DNA of 64,000 nucleotides from contig NZ_REFZ01000005.1 of the NCBI RefSeq assembly GCF_003841465.1, positions 124,001 through 188,000 of the forward strand, given 5' to 3'. The DNA is from Natrarchaeobius oligotrophus. Lineage in GTDB: Archaea > Halobacteriota > Halobacteria > Halobacteriales > Natrialbaceae. The notes under the pieces were generated by a model. That model was not told the origin of the DNA. It saw nothing but the letters and a program-made list of their open reading frames with translations, and ran no database searches. Position numbers and translations under genes: made by a program. This document shows positions 44,443-53,406 of this stretch, one piece after another (the stretch's first letter is position 1; every line of letters starts with the position of its first letter).

Positions 44443-44840
44443 GCCCGGTGGCGGACTCGAGTCGCGATTCGGCCCGGCTCGGCCACTCGGGGGAACGTCG
44501 CGACCGTCGAAACCGTTCCCTTTCTCGGGAGCGATCCGACTATACTTCTGAAGTCAAAGTTACTTTGAAAAGCAAAGTAATACGGCTCGAGCAGAGCGGG
44601 CTGAAAACGGGGTGTCCCTCGATCCGGTCGTGATTGGTTCGTCCTTCTCACCCGGTCACCGTGGGACGTCGACCGAAAGAACGCGATCGGTACGCGAACG
44701 CCGGTACGACTGTTTCGTTCCTGCAACCCACCCTTCGAGGGATATCCCGGTCTTGACCGCGAGCGAGCAGGGGCGGGCGACGTAAACCGGCTCATACTGA
44801 AGCCGATCCGGGTGTTCCACGTCGACGAACGGATCCTATC
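44443..44840. other. intergenic region with AT-rich dyad island
   Basis: 398 bp with no believable gene. It contains a 35-bp AT-rich island (44544-44578) of three adjoining dyads: ACTTC-T-GAAGT, CAAAGT-T-ACTTTG and ACTTTG-AAAAG-CAAAGT (the last two share an arm). It looks like a binding site for a dimeric regulator, but the nearest start codon downstream is 260 bp away. Confidence 0.55.
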
Positions 44841-45869
44841 ATGGTATCACCAGGCAAGCTCCGTGCGGTGAGCGAACTCCGGGACGGAACCAACGACGCG
44901 TTCGACCCCGAGATCGACGAAGCCGGAGACGTCACCTACCCCTCCGTCGAGCGTCACCTCGACGAGCGGGACGGACCGGCGATCGACTTCCTGCGGGCGA
45001 TGGCGGATCGCGGGCTACTGTCGGCGGAGTTCGAGTACAAGGTGTACGTCTGTCCGAACTGTTCCGCGGAAGGGATGCAGTACACCACCGGCTGTCCGCA
45101 CTGTGCGTCGGTTCACGCGACGCGGGAGACCGCGGTCGTCCACCCGGTCTGTGGCGAACCGCTCGGCGTCGATCCGCGCTCCGACGGGGAGACCGCGGAG
45201 GACGATCAGGACGAGGATCGAGAAGACCGCCAGGAGTCGCTGTACTGCCAGAACTGCGACGAGGAGGTCGCCCCGGACGAGCGAAAGCGCGACCGCCGAT
45301 ATCGGTGTCACGCGTGCGATGCGAGGTTCGACTCACCGGCGCACCGACTCTGGTGTCGGGACTGTCTGCACACGTCTCCGCCGGCGGACGTCCGCGAGCA
45401 GCCGCTCTATCGATACCGTCTGTCCACCGCCGGAGACCAGTGGGTCGCCGAGCAGGTGGACGGGCGTCGATCGCTCGCGGAGACGCTGGAGGCTCGCGGA
45501 TACGAAACGGACGTCGATACGACCGTCACGACGTCGTCGGACGACGAACTGCCGGTGCACGTGTACGCGGACGACGACCTCCTCGACGATCGGATCGTCG
45601 TCGGCGTCCACAGTTCGCCGACGCCCGCCGACGTAGAGCACCTCCTCGAGGCGGCGCGCGAAACCGACGCCCGACCGGTCATCCTCTCGACCGACGGATC
45701 GATGGACGACAGCGCGGCCGAACTGGTCGACGCGGAGAACGTAACGGTCGTGAGTTCGGTCGACGGCACGCTCTCCAGAGTGCGCGGGATCAGCGAGCAC
45801 TCGCGCGAGGACAACCGGGTGCTCGAGTGGCTCGCCTCCATCGTTTCGTCGTCCGCCTCGAAGCGGTGA
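44841..45869 (+). CDS. TackOD1-type zinc-binding output protein
   Basis: 342 residues. Multiple Cys pairs lie in the middle: CPNCSAEGMQYTTGCPHC (about 71-88), CQNCDEEV, CHACDARF and CRDCLHTSPP, the pattern of the Thaumarchaeal output domain 1 (TackOD1). The C-terminal ~110 residues form a receiver-like alpha/beta domain (IVVGVHSSPTPADVEHLLEAA). Its N-terminus is acidic. By family it is a signalling output module. It is convergent with a PAS histidine kinase gene 122 bp away, a plausible partner. No membrane segment. Confidence 0.8.
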   Translation: MVSPGKLRAVSELRDGTNDAFDPEIDEAGDVTYPSVERHLDERDGPAIDFLRAMADRGLLSAEFEYKVYVCPNCSAEGMQYTTGCPHCASVHATRETAVVHPVCGEPLGVDPRSDGETAEDDQDEDREDRQESLYCQNCDEEVAPDERKRDRRYRCHACDARFDSPAHRLWCRDCLHTSPPADVREQPLYRYRLSTAGDQWVAEQVDGRRSLAETLEARGYETDVDTTVTTSSDDELPVHVYADDDLLDDRIVVGVHSSPTPADVEHLLEAARETDARPVILSTDGSMDDSAAELVDAENVTVVSSVDGTLSRVRGISEHSREDNRVLEWLASIVSSSASKR

Positions 45870-45991
45870 TCCGCCACGCGGACCGCCGTCAGTCGTCGGT
45901 TCGATCGCGAACGACCCGTGGTCGCATCGGTGTACGGTGATAGCGGGCACGAATGCAGTCCCAATCGACGCAGTCGAGCGGGTCGAACGAA

Positions 45992-47851
45992 TTACCGATC
46001 GGTGGCGTCGACCGCGGGAAGTGTAAACGCAAACGTCGAACCCTCGCCCGGTTCCGAGTCGACCCAAATTTCGCCGTCGTGACGCTCGACGATACGTTTA
46101 CAGAGCGCCAGGCCGATTCCCGTTCCGTCAATTTCCTCGCGGCTGTGGAGGCGCTGGAACACCTCGAACACCCGGTCGGGGTCGTCGGAATCGATGCCGA
46201 CCCCTTCGTCACGAACCGAGATGCGCCATTTCGATCCTTCGCGCACCGCCGAGACGTGAATACGAGGCGGCTTCTCCCCGCTGTATTCGATCGCGTTGCT
46301 CAACAGGTTCTGAAACACCTGTCGGAGCTGTCCGTCGTCGCCGTGAACGCGCGGGAGCGAGTCCCTCGTAATCGTTGCGTCGGAGCTCTCGATTCGAATC
46401 CGGAGATCCGCACGGACGTCTTCGAACACCTCATCGAGATCGGTCGGCTCGAACGGCTCACCCTGCGATTCGATGCGGGAGTACGCGAGCAGTCCGTCGA
46501 TCATCTCGCGCATGCGTTCGGCACCGTCGACGGCGAATTCGAGGAACTCCTCGCCGTCGTCGTCCAGCGTATCGCCGTGTTTGCGCTCGATCAGGGAGAG
46601 GTAGCTCGTGACCATTCGCAGCGGTTCCTGGAGGTCGTGGGAGGCGGCGTAGGCGAACTGTTCGAGGCGTTCGTTGGACTCCTTGAGCTTCCGTTCGTAC
46701 TCTTTTCGTTCGGTGATATCGGTCTGGACGACGACCCCACGAACGACCTCGCCTCGGTCGTTTCTGATCGGCATCCCGTGAACCATGACGATCCGACGCT
46801 CGCCGTCGAACGTTTCGATCTCGAACACGTCCGGTTCCACGACCGATTCCCCGTCGAGGACCCTGGCCATCGTCCACTCCTCGGACGTAACCGGTTCGCC
46901 CGTATCCGCCCACCAGCCCGTGTATCGTTCGTACTCCTCGATCGAGTCCGCGTCGTAGACGGTCCCACCCCAGATTTCGTTCGCGGCGTCGTTCACTTTG
47001 CGTAGCGATCCCTCAGCGTCTGCGACCATCACGCCGATCGGAAGTACCCGAAACAGCGTTTCGAGTTGCTCGTTGCTTCGCTCGAGTTCGCGTTCGCGCT
47101 CTTTGCGCTCGGTAACGTCCTGGAAGTAGACCGAGACGCCAGTTTCAGACGGATAGACGGTAGCTTCAACCCAGAATTCGAGCGGATCGTAGTAGAGGTC
47201 GTAACTCCGGGGTTCCTGGGTCTCCATCGCGGTGTGGAACGCGTCCCAGACGTCGTCGATATCGGCGGCCTCCGGATACAACTCCCACAACGTCTCGCCC
47301 AGTAGCTCCTCCTCGGACGCACGGAGCAGCTCTTCGGCGCGCTCGTTGACGTGGGTGAATCGGAACTCGTCGTCGAGGGCGTAGAACGCGTCGGTCACGC
47401 GCCCGAGTATCTCGTCGAGTTCGGCCTCGAGTTCGTGCTTTTCGGAAACGTCCTCGAACGCGAAGACGGCCCGTTTCAGTTCGCCGTCATCGTTCCACTG
47501 TGGGGAGCCGTTGACCGACACCCAAACGCGCTCCCCGGAGGGGCGACGGAGCCCGATGATCTGATCGTAGATCGCCTCCTCTTCGGAGACCACTCGGTTG
47601 AAGGGGGCTTCACCCGACGCGAGCGGTTCGCCGTCCTCGTTGACGAGATCCCAGCGAGAATCGTCGTGGGTGTACTCGTTGAGCTCCTCGCGGGAGCGTC
47701 CGTAAATCTCCTCGGCGTGCTCGTTGGCGAACGTCACCGTTCCGGTGGCATCGACGACCGCGATCCCGATCGGGCTGGTTTCGACGACCTCTTCGACGAG
47801 GTCGCGCTCCGCCCAGATTCGTTCTCCCGTCGGTTCCCCCTGATCGCTCAT
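45992..47851 (-). CDS. multi-PAS sensor histidine kinase
   Basis: 619 residues from ATG 47851, soluble. Three PAS domains (about 15-135, 140-255, 260-390) with linkers AFEDVSEKHELEAELDE, YFQDVTERKERERELE and QTDITERKEYERKL. HisKA YAASHDLQEPLRM near 410 and HATPase boxes NLLSNAIEYS, DEGVGIDSD, GTGIGLALCKRIVERHDG close the protein. The kinase half is strikingly similar to that of the gene at 37704. Cytoplasmic sensing. Convergent with the TackOD1 gene; no response regulator nearby. Confidence 0.93.
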   Translation of the reverse strand: MSDQGEPTGERIWAERDLVEEVVETSPIGIAVVDATGTVTFANEHAEEIYGRSREELNEYTHDDSRWDLVNEDGEPLASGEAPFNRVVSEEEAIYDQIIGLRRPSGERVWVSVNGSPQWNDDGELKRAVFAFEDVSEKHELEAELDEILGRVTDAFYALDDEFRFTHVNERAEELLRASEEELLGETLWELYPEAADIDDVWDAFHTAMETQEPRSYDLYYDPLEFWVEATVYPSETGVSVYFQDVTERKERERELERSNEQLETLFRVLPIGVMVADAEGSLRKVNDAANEIWGGTVYDADSIEEYERYTGWWADTGEPVTSEEWTMARVLDGESVVEPDVFEIETFDGERRIVMVHGMPIRNDRGEVVRGVVVQTDITERKEYERKLKESNERLEQFAYAASHDLQEPLRMVTSYLSLIERKHGDTLDDDGEEFLEFAVDGAERMREMIDGLLAYSRIESQGEPFEPTDLDEVFEDVRADLRIRIESSDATITRDSLPRVHGDDGQLRQVFQNLLSNAIEYSGEKPPRIHVSAVREGSKWRISVRDEGVGIDSDDPDRVFEVFQRLHSREEIDGTGIGLALCKRIVERHDGEIWVDSEPGEGSTFAFTLPAVDATDR

Positions 47852-48268
47852 ACGAGAAGTGACGACCTGCGAGAGGATAAGGTCGTGGCGCTCACAAACA
47901 CGCACGCCCGGAACTCCCTTTCACACCGTTTCGAGACCGTGTTCTTCGTGGGGAGTAGCAACCTCTTTTCCCGGAGGGCATCTGCTGGCGTCGCAGACGC
48001 CAGCCTCAACCCCCGGCAAAACCCGTTGATGCCAAACGGCCGCCGTCTCGGGGTTTCACCCCGATCCGGCGGTGAATCGCTCACTCTGTTCGCGAATGCG
48101 AGAGCGAGTTCGACCGTTCCATTCAGGCGAAGGATGTAACCCAATAGAGTATAACCTATACGTCAACTGGTAAAATCAGCGTGCAACATGCAGAGGGGAA
48201 ATCTACCACCTCGTACCACCTCGAACTCCCGATTCACCGCGGAAGAAAATACTGACCGGCGAGTCATG
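47852..48268. other. gene-less region with stable hairpins, possible structured RNA or element remnant
   Basis: 417 bp without a good gene. It includes a perfect hairpin GCTGGCGTC-GCA-GACGCCAGC (47984-48004) and CGGGGT-TTC-ACCCCG (48049-48063) extended by outer GCCG/CGGC pairs. The right half (48130-48260) is AT-rich. No transposase frame remains. Confidence 0.5.
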
Positions 48269-48703
48269 TTACTCTCCGGGCGGTTCGATGGCGCCGAGTT
48301 GAGCCATGGCGCCCATCATGTCGCTTTGGGACCACGTCTCGGCGATCTGTCCGTCTTCGATCCGGTGAATATGAACCCCTTGGATCTCGATCTCCTTGCC
48401 CGTTGGTTCAATTCCCATGAACTCGCCTTCGTGAGTGCAGGTGGCCCTGTCTCGTCGGACTACCATGTCACCGTCAGCGATCAAATCCTGAACCACACAT
48501 TCGGTGTCCGGAAACGCCTCCCGAAGCATTGAAACGTTTTCCTTTACCTCCTCCGGACCGTGAAGAGTCTCGGATACTGCAGAGGTGTGCTGGACGTGCT
48601 CGTCTGCGATGATCTCGTCGATGATGTCAAGGTGGCCCTCAGTTACGACCTCTTCGGCGTATTTTTGGGCGAGTTCCTTGTTTTCGGCTTCCATTGTTGA
48701 CAT
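48269..48703 (-). CDS. ester cyclase / SnoaL-like protein
   Basis: 144 residues, alpha+beta barrel pattern of the SnoaL/NTF2-like polyketide-cyclase group: QKYAEEVVTEGHLDIIDEII, VSMLREAFPDTECVVQDL, and IEIQGVHIHRIEDGQIAE (segments at about 10-30, 58-75 and 104-121). Function in archaea unknown; relatives are cyclases or bind small ligands. A good ribosome-binding site GGAGG lies about 9 bp before ATG 48703, so it is not leaderless, unlike most genes here. G+C is lower than in neighbours, pointing to acquisition. Confidence 0.85.
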   Translation of the reverse strand: MSTMEAENKELAQKYAEEVVTEGHLDIIDEIIADEHVQHTSAVSETLHGPEEVKENVSMLREAFPDTECVVQDLIADGDMVVRRDRATCTHEGEFMGIEPTGKEIEIQGVHIHRIEDGQIAETWSQSDMMGAMAQLGAIEPPGE

Positions 48704-49429
48704 GCGGTATCTGCCTCCATAGCATTCGTTCGAAAAATCTTCGCTCCCTACACACTCTCAAAACGAACGCTGTTCGGGAACTACGATGTGGTGTGTGTTA
48801 ACCTTTATCATAATAGTAGGCTAACGATACTATGAGAGGGATCATGTTTTGCTGAATGCGCGCTCTGGATTCATCACGACTTTCGGAGAGATATGCTTAT
48901 TGATAGGAATCCCAGCGCTCAATATGCAGGTGTAGTGTACGCTCATTGTCCGACTGTCCTCCACTAGCGGACTGCTGATTTGTCGATCAGTACAGGCGGA
49001 GAACTGTGCACTCACCGCGAGCGAACGCAGTGAGCGAGCGGGCCGACGACCGACCCGGAGGGGAGGGAGGAGTGCTTTTCATCAACGTTTTGCCGAGTGC
49101 GGTCGCTCTGCGACCGCACGCAGAGCAAAAGGTTGGCAGGTGTAGTACGCGGATGGTTCGGCGCTTTGGAAGTGCAACAACGGAAGTCGACGTCCGACTG
49201 TACCTCGTCGGTGAGGTCGCGAGACTTGACGTAGGAGCCTCGAGTCGGGTGCTCGAGGGACGCCCGTTTCGGGCGGGATCTGACGACCTCGTCGGTGGAC
49301 TCGAGGCCGAACCCTCGCAGCACGTCCGGAACGGTACAGGTCTGTTCTGTACCCGCTCTCGGTTCGCATCGAACGCTCGTCGGTCCGGCGATCGCACGCC
49401 GTGGCGCTTCGAAGGAACGCCGGCGACGG
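48704..49429. other. AT-richer gene-poor region with probable mobile-element debris
   Basis: Over 700 bp without a credible intact gene. Bases 48740-48960 are markedly AT-rich. An 11-bp direct repeat GCAGGTGTAGT flanks 48937-49135. The minus-strand frame 49323-49140 reads SLEHPTRGSYVKSRDLTDEV, like the start of a haloarchaeal winged-helix protein that is then cut off. GAGCGAACGCAGTGAGCGA tracts (about 49020-49040) are typical of haloarchaeal element borders. Confidence 0.5.
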
Positions 49430-49552
49430 TTACGGGACGCTGAAAACGAGCAAAAAGCCGCCGGCGAGCACGATTCCCAGCCAGACGACGAAGATGGCCG
49501 CCGCTTGGTTTCCGGTGAGCGATTCCCCGTTGAGGAACTCGTTGACCCTCAT
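49430..49552 (-). CDS. 40-residue single-helix membrane protein
   Basis: ATG 49552 to TAA 49432-49430. Starts MRVNEFLNGESLTGNQAAAI and continues into one strongly hydrophobic helix (about 18-38) ending SVP. Good codon use and a clean polar-then-hydrophobic design argue for a real gene despite its size. No neighbour on the same strand. Function unknown; small haloarchaeal membrane peptides of this type are common. Confidence 0.6.
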   Translation of the reverse strand: MRVNEFLNGESLTGNQAAAIFVVWLGIVLAGGFLLVFSVP

Positions 49553-49790
49553 CAGTCGTCCGGAAGGGGCGGTCGGTATTGGGGCCGCGGCCGATTCTCA
49601 GTCGCCGGGAAACGGCTCGACGCGCGTCTCGTCCCGACGGCGTCCGAATCGAGAGCCGGCGAGTCGCGCTTTCGGACGGGGTCGTCAACCGAGCGGATGC
49701 ACGCCACCCAATCGCGCCTCCGGACTCGAGCCTGCCGAGGTGGTCGGGACGCCCGCCGTACGACCACTTCCTTCAACACACACCAGTAAT

Positions 49791-49800
49791 TATATTATTA
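49791..49800 (+). promoter_or_regulatory. strong TATA box
   Basis: TATATTATTA in a GC-rich surround predicts transcription starting near 49820; ATG 49819 lies just there. The coding frame used downstream is uncertain (see finding). Confidence 0.55.
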
Positions 49801-50211
49801 CTCGGTTCGACTGTCAGGATGGAAGCCATCGCGCTCCAAAATGCGGACGCGGGGGCATGCGTACGAAATGCCCCGGGTGCGGCAACACCCGAGACGGTGG
49901 CTTCCACTGCGACTCGCAACGGACGCCATGTTTACGTTCCTGCCACCGAGACAAAAAGGTCTCGCACGACGGCGGAGTATCGCCATCGAACAGCCCCCGG
50001 TTTCGGGGGACGGCCGTCCCTCGACTCGAGCGCCTCGACGCGACTCGAGCCGCCACCGGAGCCGAAGACCGTGGAACCGCCGGCCGCGGGGGTGCCGATT
50101 GCAGCGTCGACCACAGCAGCGACGGCCGCGGAGGCGGCGATCGCAGTGTCGAGCGCAGCGCCGACAGTTGCCGAATCGACGACGGTGGCGGCGAACCGGG
50201 AGGCGAATCCG

Positions 50212-50454
50212 ATGAGTTCCGGCCGGGAGACCGCAGGCGCGACCGGTCCCGACGCCGCCGAACTCGTCTGCGATCGCTGCGGCGATCCGGTCCCGCCCGA
50301 GCGGGTGATCCGCCTCTCGAGCGAGCCCTGCTCGGAACTCGCCAACCGCTATGCGGCCGTGAGCCGAGCGTACTGCCCCGACTGCGTCGCCGGGATCGGG
50401 ATGCTCGGGTTCGCGGTCGAGACGCGAGCGCGCTCGTCGGCGAGGTCCGACTGA
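50212..50454 (+). CDS. small zinc-binding protein, N-terminus uncertain
   Basis: The secure part is 80 residues from ATG 50212: CDRCGDPVPPE at about 20-30 and CPDCVAGIGM near 59-68 form a zinc ribbon, flanked by charged segments. The frame is open upstream to ATG 49819, which sits at the expected start of transcription from a good TATA box; that would add 131 residues, the last 45 of them Ala/Thr/Pro-rich and low-complexity. The longer version may be real. Function unknown. Confidence 0.6.
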   Translation: MSSGRETAGATGPDAAELVCDRCGDPVPPERVIRLSSEPCSELANRYAAVSRAYCPDCVAGIGMLGFAVETRARSSARSD

Positions 50455-50586
50455 CGGGCGCTCGAGGCGGGTTTCGTCGGTCCGCGTCCCGGCCGACCGG
50501 GCGGCGGTGGGCAATCGATCGATTCGGTCACGGGGCTACCGAAACCAGCCACCGACGGGATCGTTCCGGGCGGCCGCCGCGCCGGA

Positions 50587-51231
50587 TCACCCGTCGGGAC
50601 GGATCGCGTTCTCGATGGGGGTGTCGCCGCCGAAGAGCCGGATCGTTTCGCCGATCGTCCCGTCGTTTTCGAGACACGCCACGACCGCCTGAGCGACGTC
50701 CGCGCGCGGGATCGCGTCGCCGCCCTCGTCGCGGAATTCGAAGCGCGCCGAAACTCGGCCGGTCGCCTCGTCGTCGGTGAGCCTCGTCGGACGAAGGATC
50801 GTCGCGTCGAGCGAAGACCGTTCGAGGTAGTCGTCGGCGCACCGCTTTGCCACCCAGTACGGGCGGAGCGATTCGGGCTCGGACAGCGGCTCGCTCGCGT
50901 TGTACGCGCTGATCGCGACGAACCTGTCGACGCCGTACTCGGCGCAGGCGTCGACGCACCGCCGCGCGCCCCAGAGGTCGATCAGCAGCGTCTTCTCCCA
51001 GCCGGTGTCCCCGCCGGATCCGGCCGTGAACACGGCCGCGTCGGCACCCTCGAGCGCCGGCGCGAACTCCCCCTCGAGGTCGCCCAGCCGCGGTTCCCCG
51101 CCGCGGTCTCGGACGGCGTCGAACTGGGACTCGTCTCGCACGATCCCGATCGGATCGTGTCCGGCGTCCGCGAGTCGGGACACCAGTTCGCGACCGATTC
51201 CGCCGTTCGCACCGATTACTGCGACTCGCAT
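50587..51231 (-). CDS. NAD(P)-binding Rossmann protein (NmrA/atypical SDR type)
   Basis: 214 residues. The dinucleotide site VIGANGGIGRELVSRL is at about 5-20; FVAISAYNASEP and PYWVAKRCADDYLE supply the central strand and a Tyr/Lys-containing helix (YWVAK), and ILRPTRLTDDEATG follows as in atypical SDR proteins of the YwnB/NmrA type. Probably a quinone- or flavin-linked reductase or redox sensor; the substrate is unknown. Cytoplasmic. Length is usual for this subgroup. Confidence 0.87.
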   Translation of the reverse strand: MRVAVIGANGGIGRELVSRLADAGHDPIGIVRDESQFDAVRDRGGEPRLGDLEGEFAPALEGADAAVFTAGSGGDTGWEKTLLIDLWGARRCVDACAEYGVDRFVAISAYNASEPLSEPESLRPYWVAKRCADDYLERSSLDATILRPTRLTDDEATGRVSARFEFRDEGGDAIPRADVAQAVVACLENDGTIGETIRLFGGDTPIENAIRPDG

Positions 51232-51615
51232 GGTGTTCCGTACCGACGCGGGCCGCATCATTAGGTGCTGTGGACGCCGAAGCCGTCTCGGCGATCCGAC
51301 CGCCCTCGAGAGCGAAGACCGACTCGAGACGAACGGGAGACTCGCGTTCGCGACGGCGCGGCCCTCGCCGCGTCGGTCTCGTCTGCGCCCCGACGGACGG
51401 CGAGCGCGGGTAATACGCTGTTGGGAACGGACTGGGCCGACGCGGCCGGACGGATGCGCCTTTGCGACGCGAATTCGACGACCCATCGGGTGGCGGCGTC
51501 GGAGCCCTCGCTCGGATCCACGACGGACAGGCCGCCTCGGGACCTCGTCCGTAACGACGGACTAGCGGTCGAACCGTCCCGGTCGCCTATAGACCCGGCC
51601 GCCGGGAACCCGGAT
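51232..51615. other. intergenic region upstream of gamma-glutamyltransferase
   Basis: 384 bp; an open frame continuous with the transferase runs through it but is Arg/Ser-rich with no homology-like pattern, so it is taken as untranslated. No repeat or RNA feature noticed. Confidence 0.5.
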
Positions 51616-53406
51616 ATGGATTCGAACGTTCGCCGGCGGTCGTTCCTGGCGAAAGGCGGCGCGTCCGTCGCCGGACTGGCCGGGATCGGCGGAGCCGCTG
51701 GACGCACCGGTGCGGGCGCGACGGCGCAACGGGACGAGGACCGCGTCGCTGCGGTCGTCTCGCAGCATCACCGCGCGACCGAGGCGGGGCTCGAAGTGCT
51801 CGAGGCGGGCGGGACGGCGGCCGACGCTGCCGTCGCGGTCGCCTGCGCGCTGAGCGTGGTGGAGCCGTGGTTCTCCTCGGCGCTGGGCGGCGGGACCTGG
51901 GCGCTGTACTACGACGCCGAGACGGACGAGGTGACGAGCCTCGACGGCGTGGGACCCGTCGGCTCCGACGCGACGCGGGCGGACTACGAGGAGCGCGCGG
52001 ACGAGGCCGGCATCCACCAGGCCGTCGTCCCCGGCGCGTGGGACGGGTGGATGCTGTGGCTCGAGCGGTACGGCGGTCTGGAGCTCGAGGACGTGCTGTC
52101 CCCGGCGATCGATATCGCTCGTGGGGGCTACGAAGTTAGCCCTGGGATGGCGAGGTGGCTCGAGAACGAGTCGTCCGAGATCGACGACCGCCCCGACGCG
52201 GCGGCGATCTACGAACGCGACGGCGACCTCCTCGAGGAGGGCGAGACGGCGTACCAGGAGGAGATGGCGGGGACGTTCGAGGCGCTGGCCGAGGCGTACG
52301 CGGATCGCCGGGACGAGGGGCGGACGGAGGCGATCCAGGCCGCGAGGGACTCCTTCTACCGCGGGCCGATCGCCGAGGAGATCGTGGCGTACTCGGACGA
52401 GCACGGCGGCTACCTCACGAGGTCGGACTTCGCCGAGTTCGAAGCCGAGATCGTCGACCCGCTCTCGATCGAGTACGACGACGACGCCCGAGTCTACCAG
52501 AATCCGCCGAACAGTCAGGGAATCACGCAACTGCTGGCGCTCGACGTGTTGAAGGAGTACGACCTTTCCGGGCTGGAGCCGGACGGGGCGGACGCCGTCC
52601 ACCTGCAGGTCGAGGCGATCAAACTCGCGTTCGCCGACCGGTACCACCACGTCGGCGATCCGGACCGGGTCGAGGTGCCCGTCGACGAACTGCTCGCCGA
52701 CGAGTACGCCGCGAGCCAGCGCGACCGGATCGATACGGAACGGGCGATGGAGTGGCCCCTCGAGAGCGGCCTCGACGAGCAGGGAGGTGACGAGACCACC
52801 GTCACCGAAGCGGGCGACGCGGACCACACGACGACCTTCCACGTCGTCGACGGGGAGGGGAACGCGGCGGCGGTGACGACCAGCCTCGGCGCGCAGTTTC
52901 TCGTGATCGGCGACACCGGCGTTCACGTCAACAACCGGATGCGGATGCTCGCGCTCGAGGAGGACGATCCGAACCGGCTCACGCCCGGCTACAAAGTGCG
53001 CCACACCTCCAATCCGTACCTGGCGACCCGCGACGGCCGCCCGTCCGTCCTCGGCGGAACCACCGGCGTCGACACCCAGCCACAGGGCCAGACCCAGCAG
53101 TTCCTCCACGCCGTCGAGTTCGGCCTCGAGGCCGAGGAGACGGTGGCCCACCCGCGGTTCGTGAGCACCGCGTTCCCGTCGACGCAGTACCCCTACGACG
53201 TCGACAACGCGCTCCAGCTGGAGTCGGCGTTCCCGGAGGAGACCGTTCGGGAACTCGAGGAGCGAGGTCACGACGTCGAGGTGGGAACCGGAACGGTCGG
53301 CACCGCGACGATGCTCCTGCTCGAGGACGACGGCGGCGTACAGGTGGGGGCCGAACCCCGCGTGGAGACGGCCGAGGGCGACGTGTTGTGGGAGGACGAG
53401 TCGTAG
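51616..53406 (+). CDS. ggt: gamma-glutamyltransferase (exported)
   Basis: 596 residues. Tat signal RRRSFLAKGG with a following hydrophobic stretch, cleaved near residue 38. The N-terminal nucleophile hydrolase body contains AAVAVACALSVVEPWFSSALGGG and NPPNSQGITQLLALD (about 72-94 and 296-310). Autoprocessing and catalysis would use the first Thr of DHTTTFHVVDGEGN (near 398); the family sequence is usually TTHF, here TTTF. It cleaves glutathione-like gamma-glutamyl bonds outside the cell. Haloarchaea have gamma-glutamylcysteine rather than glutathione, a possible substrate. Acidic and complete. Confidence 0.9.
   Translation: MDSNVRRRSFLAKGGASVAGLAGIGGAAGRTGAGATAQRDEDRVAAVVSQHHRATEAGLEVLEAGGTAADAAVAVACALSVVEPWFSSALGGGTWALYYDAETDEVTSLDGVGPVGSDATRADYEERADEAGIHQAVVPGAWDGWMLWLERYGGLELEDVLSPAIDIARGGYEVSPGMARWLENESSEIDDRPDAAAIYERDGDLLEEGETAYQEEMAGTFEALAEAYADRRDEGRTEAIQAARDSFYRGPIAEEIVAYSDEHGGYLTRSDFAEFEAEIVDPLSIEYDDDARVYQNPPNSQGITQLLALDVLKEYDLSGLEPDGADAVHLQVEAIKLAFADRYHHVGDPDRVEVPVDELLADEYAASQRDRIDTERAMEWPLESGLDEQGGDETTVTEAGDADHTTTFHVVDGEGNAAAVTTSLGAQFLVIGDTGVHVNNRMRMLALEEDDPNRLTPGYKVRHTSNPYLATRDGRPSVLGGTTGVDTQPQGQTQQFLHAVEFGLEAEETVAHPRFVSTAFPSTQYPYDVDNALQLESAFPEETVRELEERGHDVEVGTGTVGTATMLLLEDDGGVQVGAEPRVETAEGDVLWEDES

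Noticed and set aside
49006-49443. 146-residue plus-strand frame in the element-like region
   Set aside because: No family pattern; the opposite strand carries the gene-like fragment, and tract repeats dominate its start.
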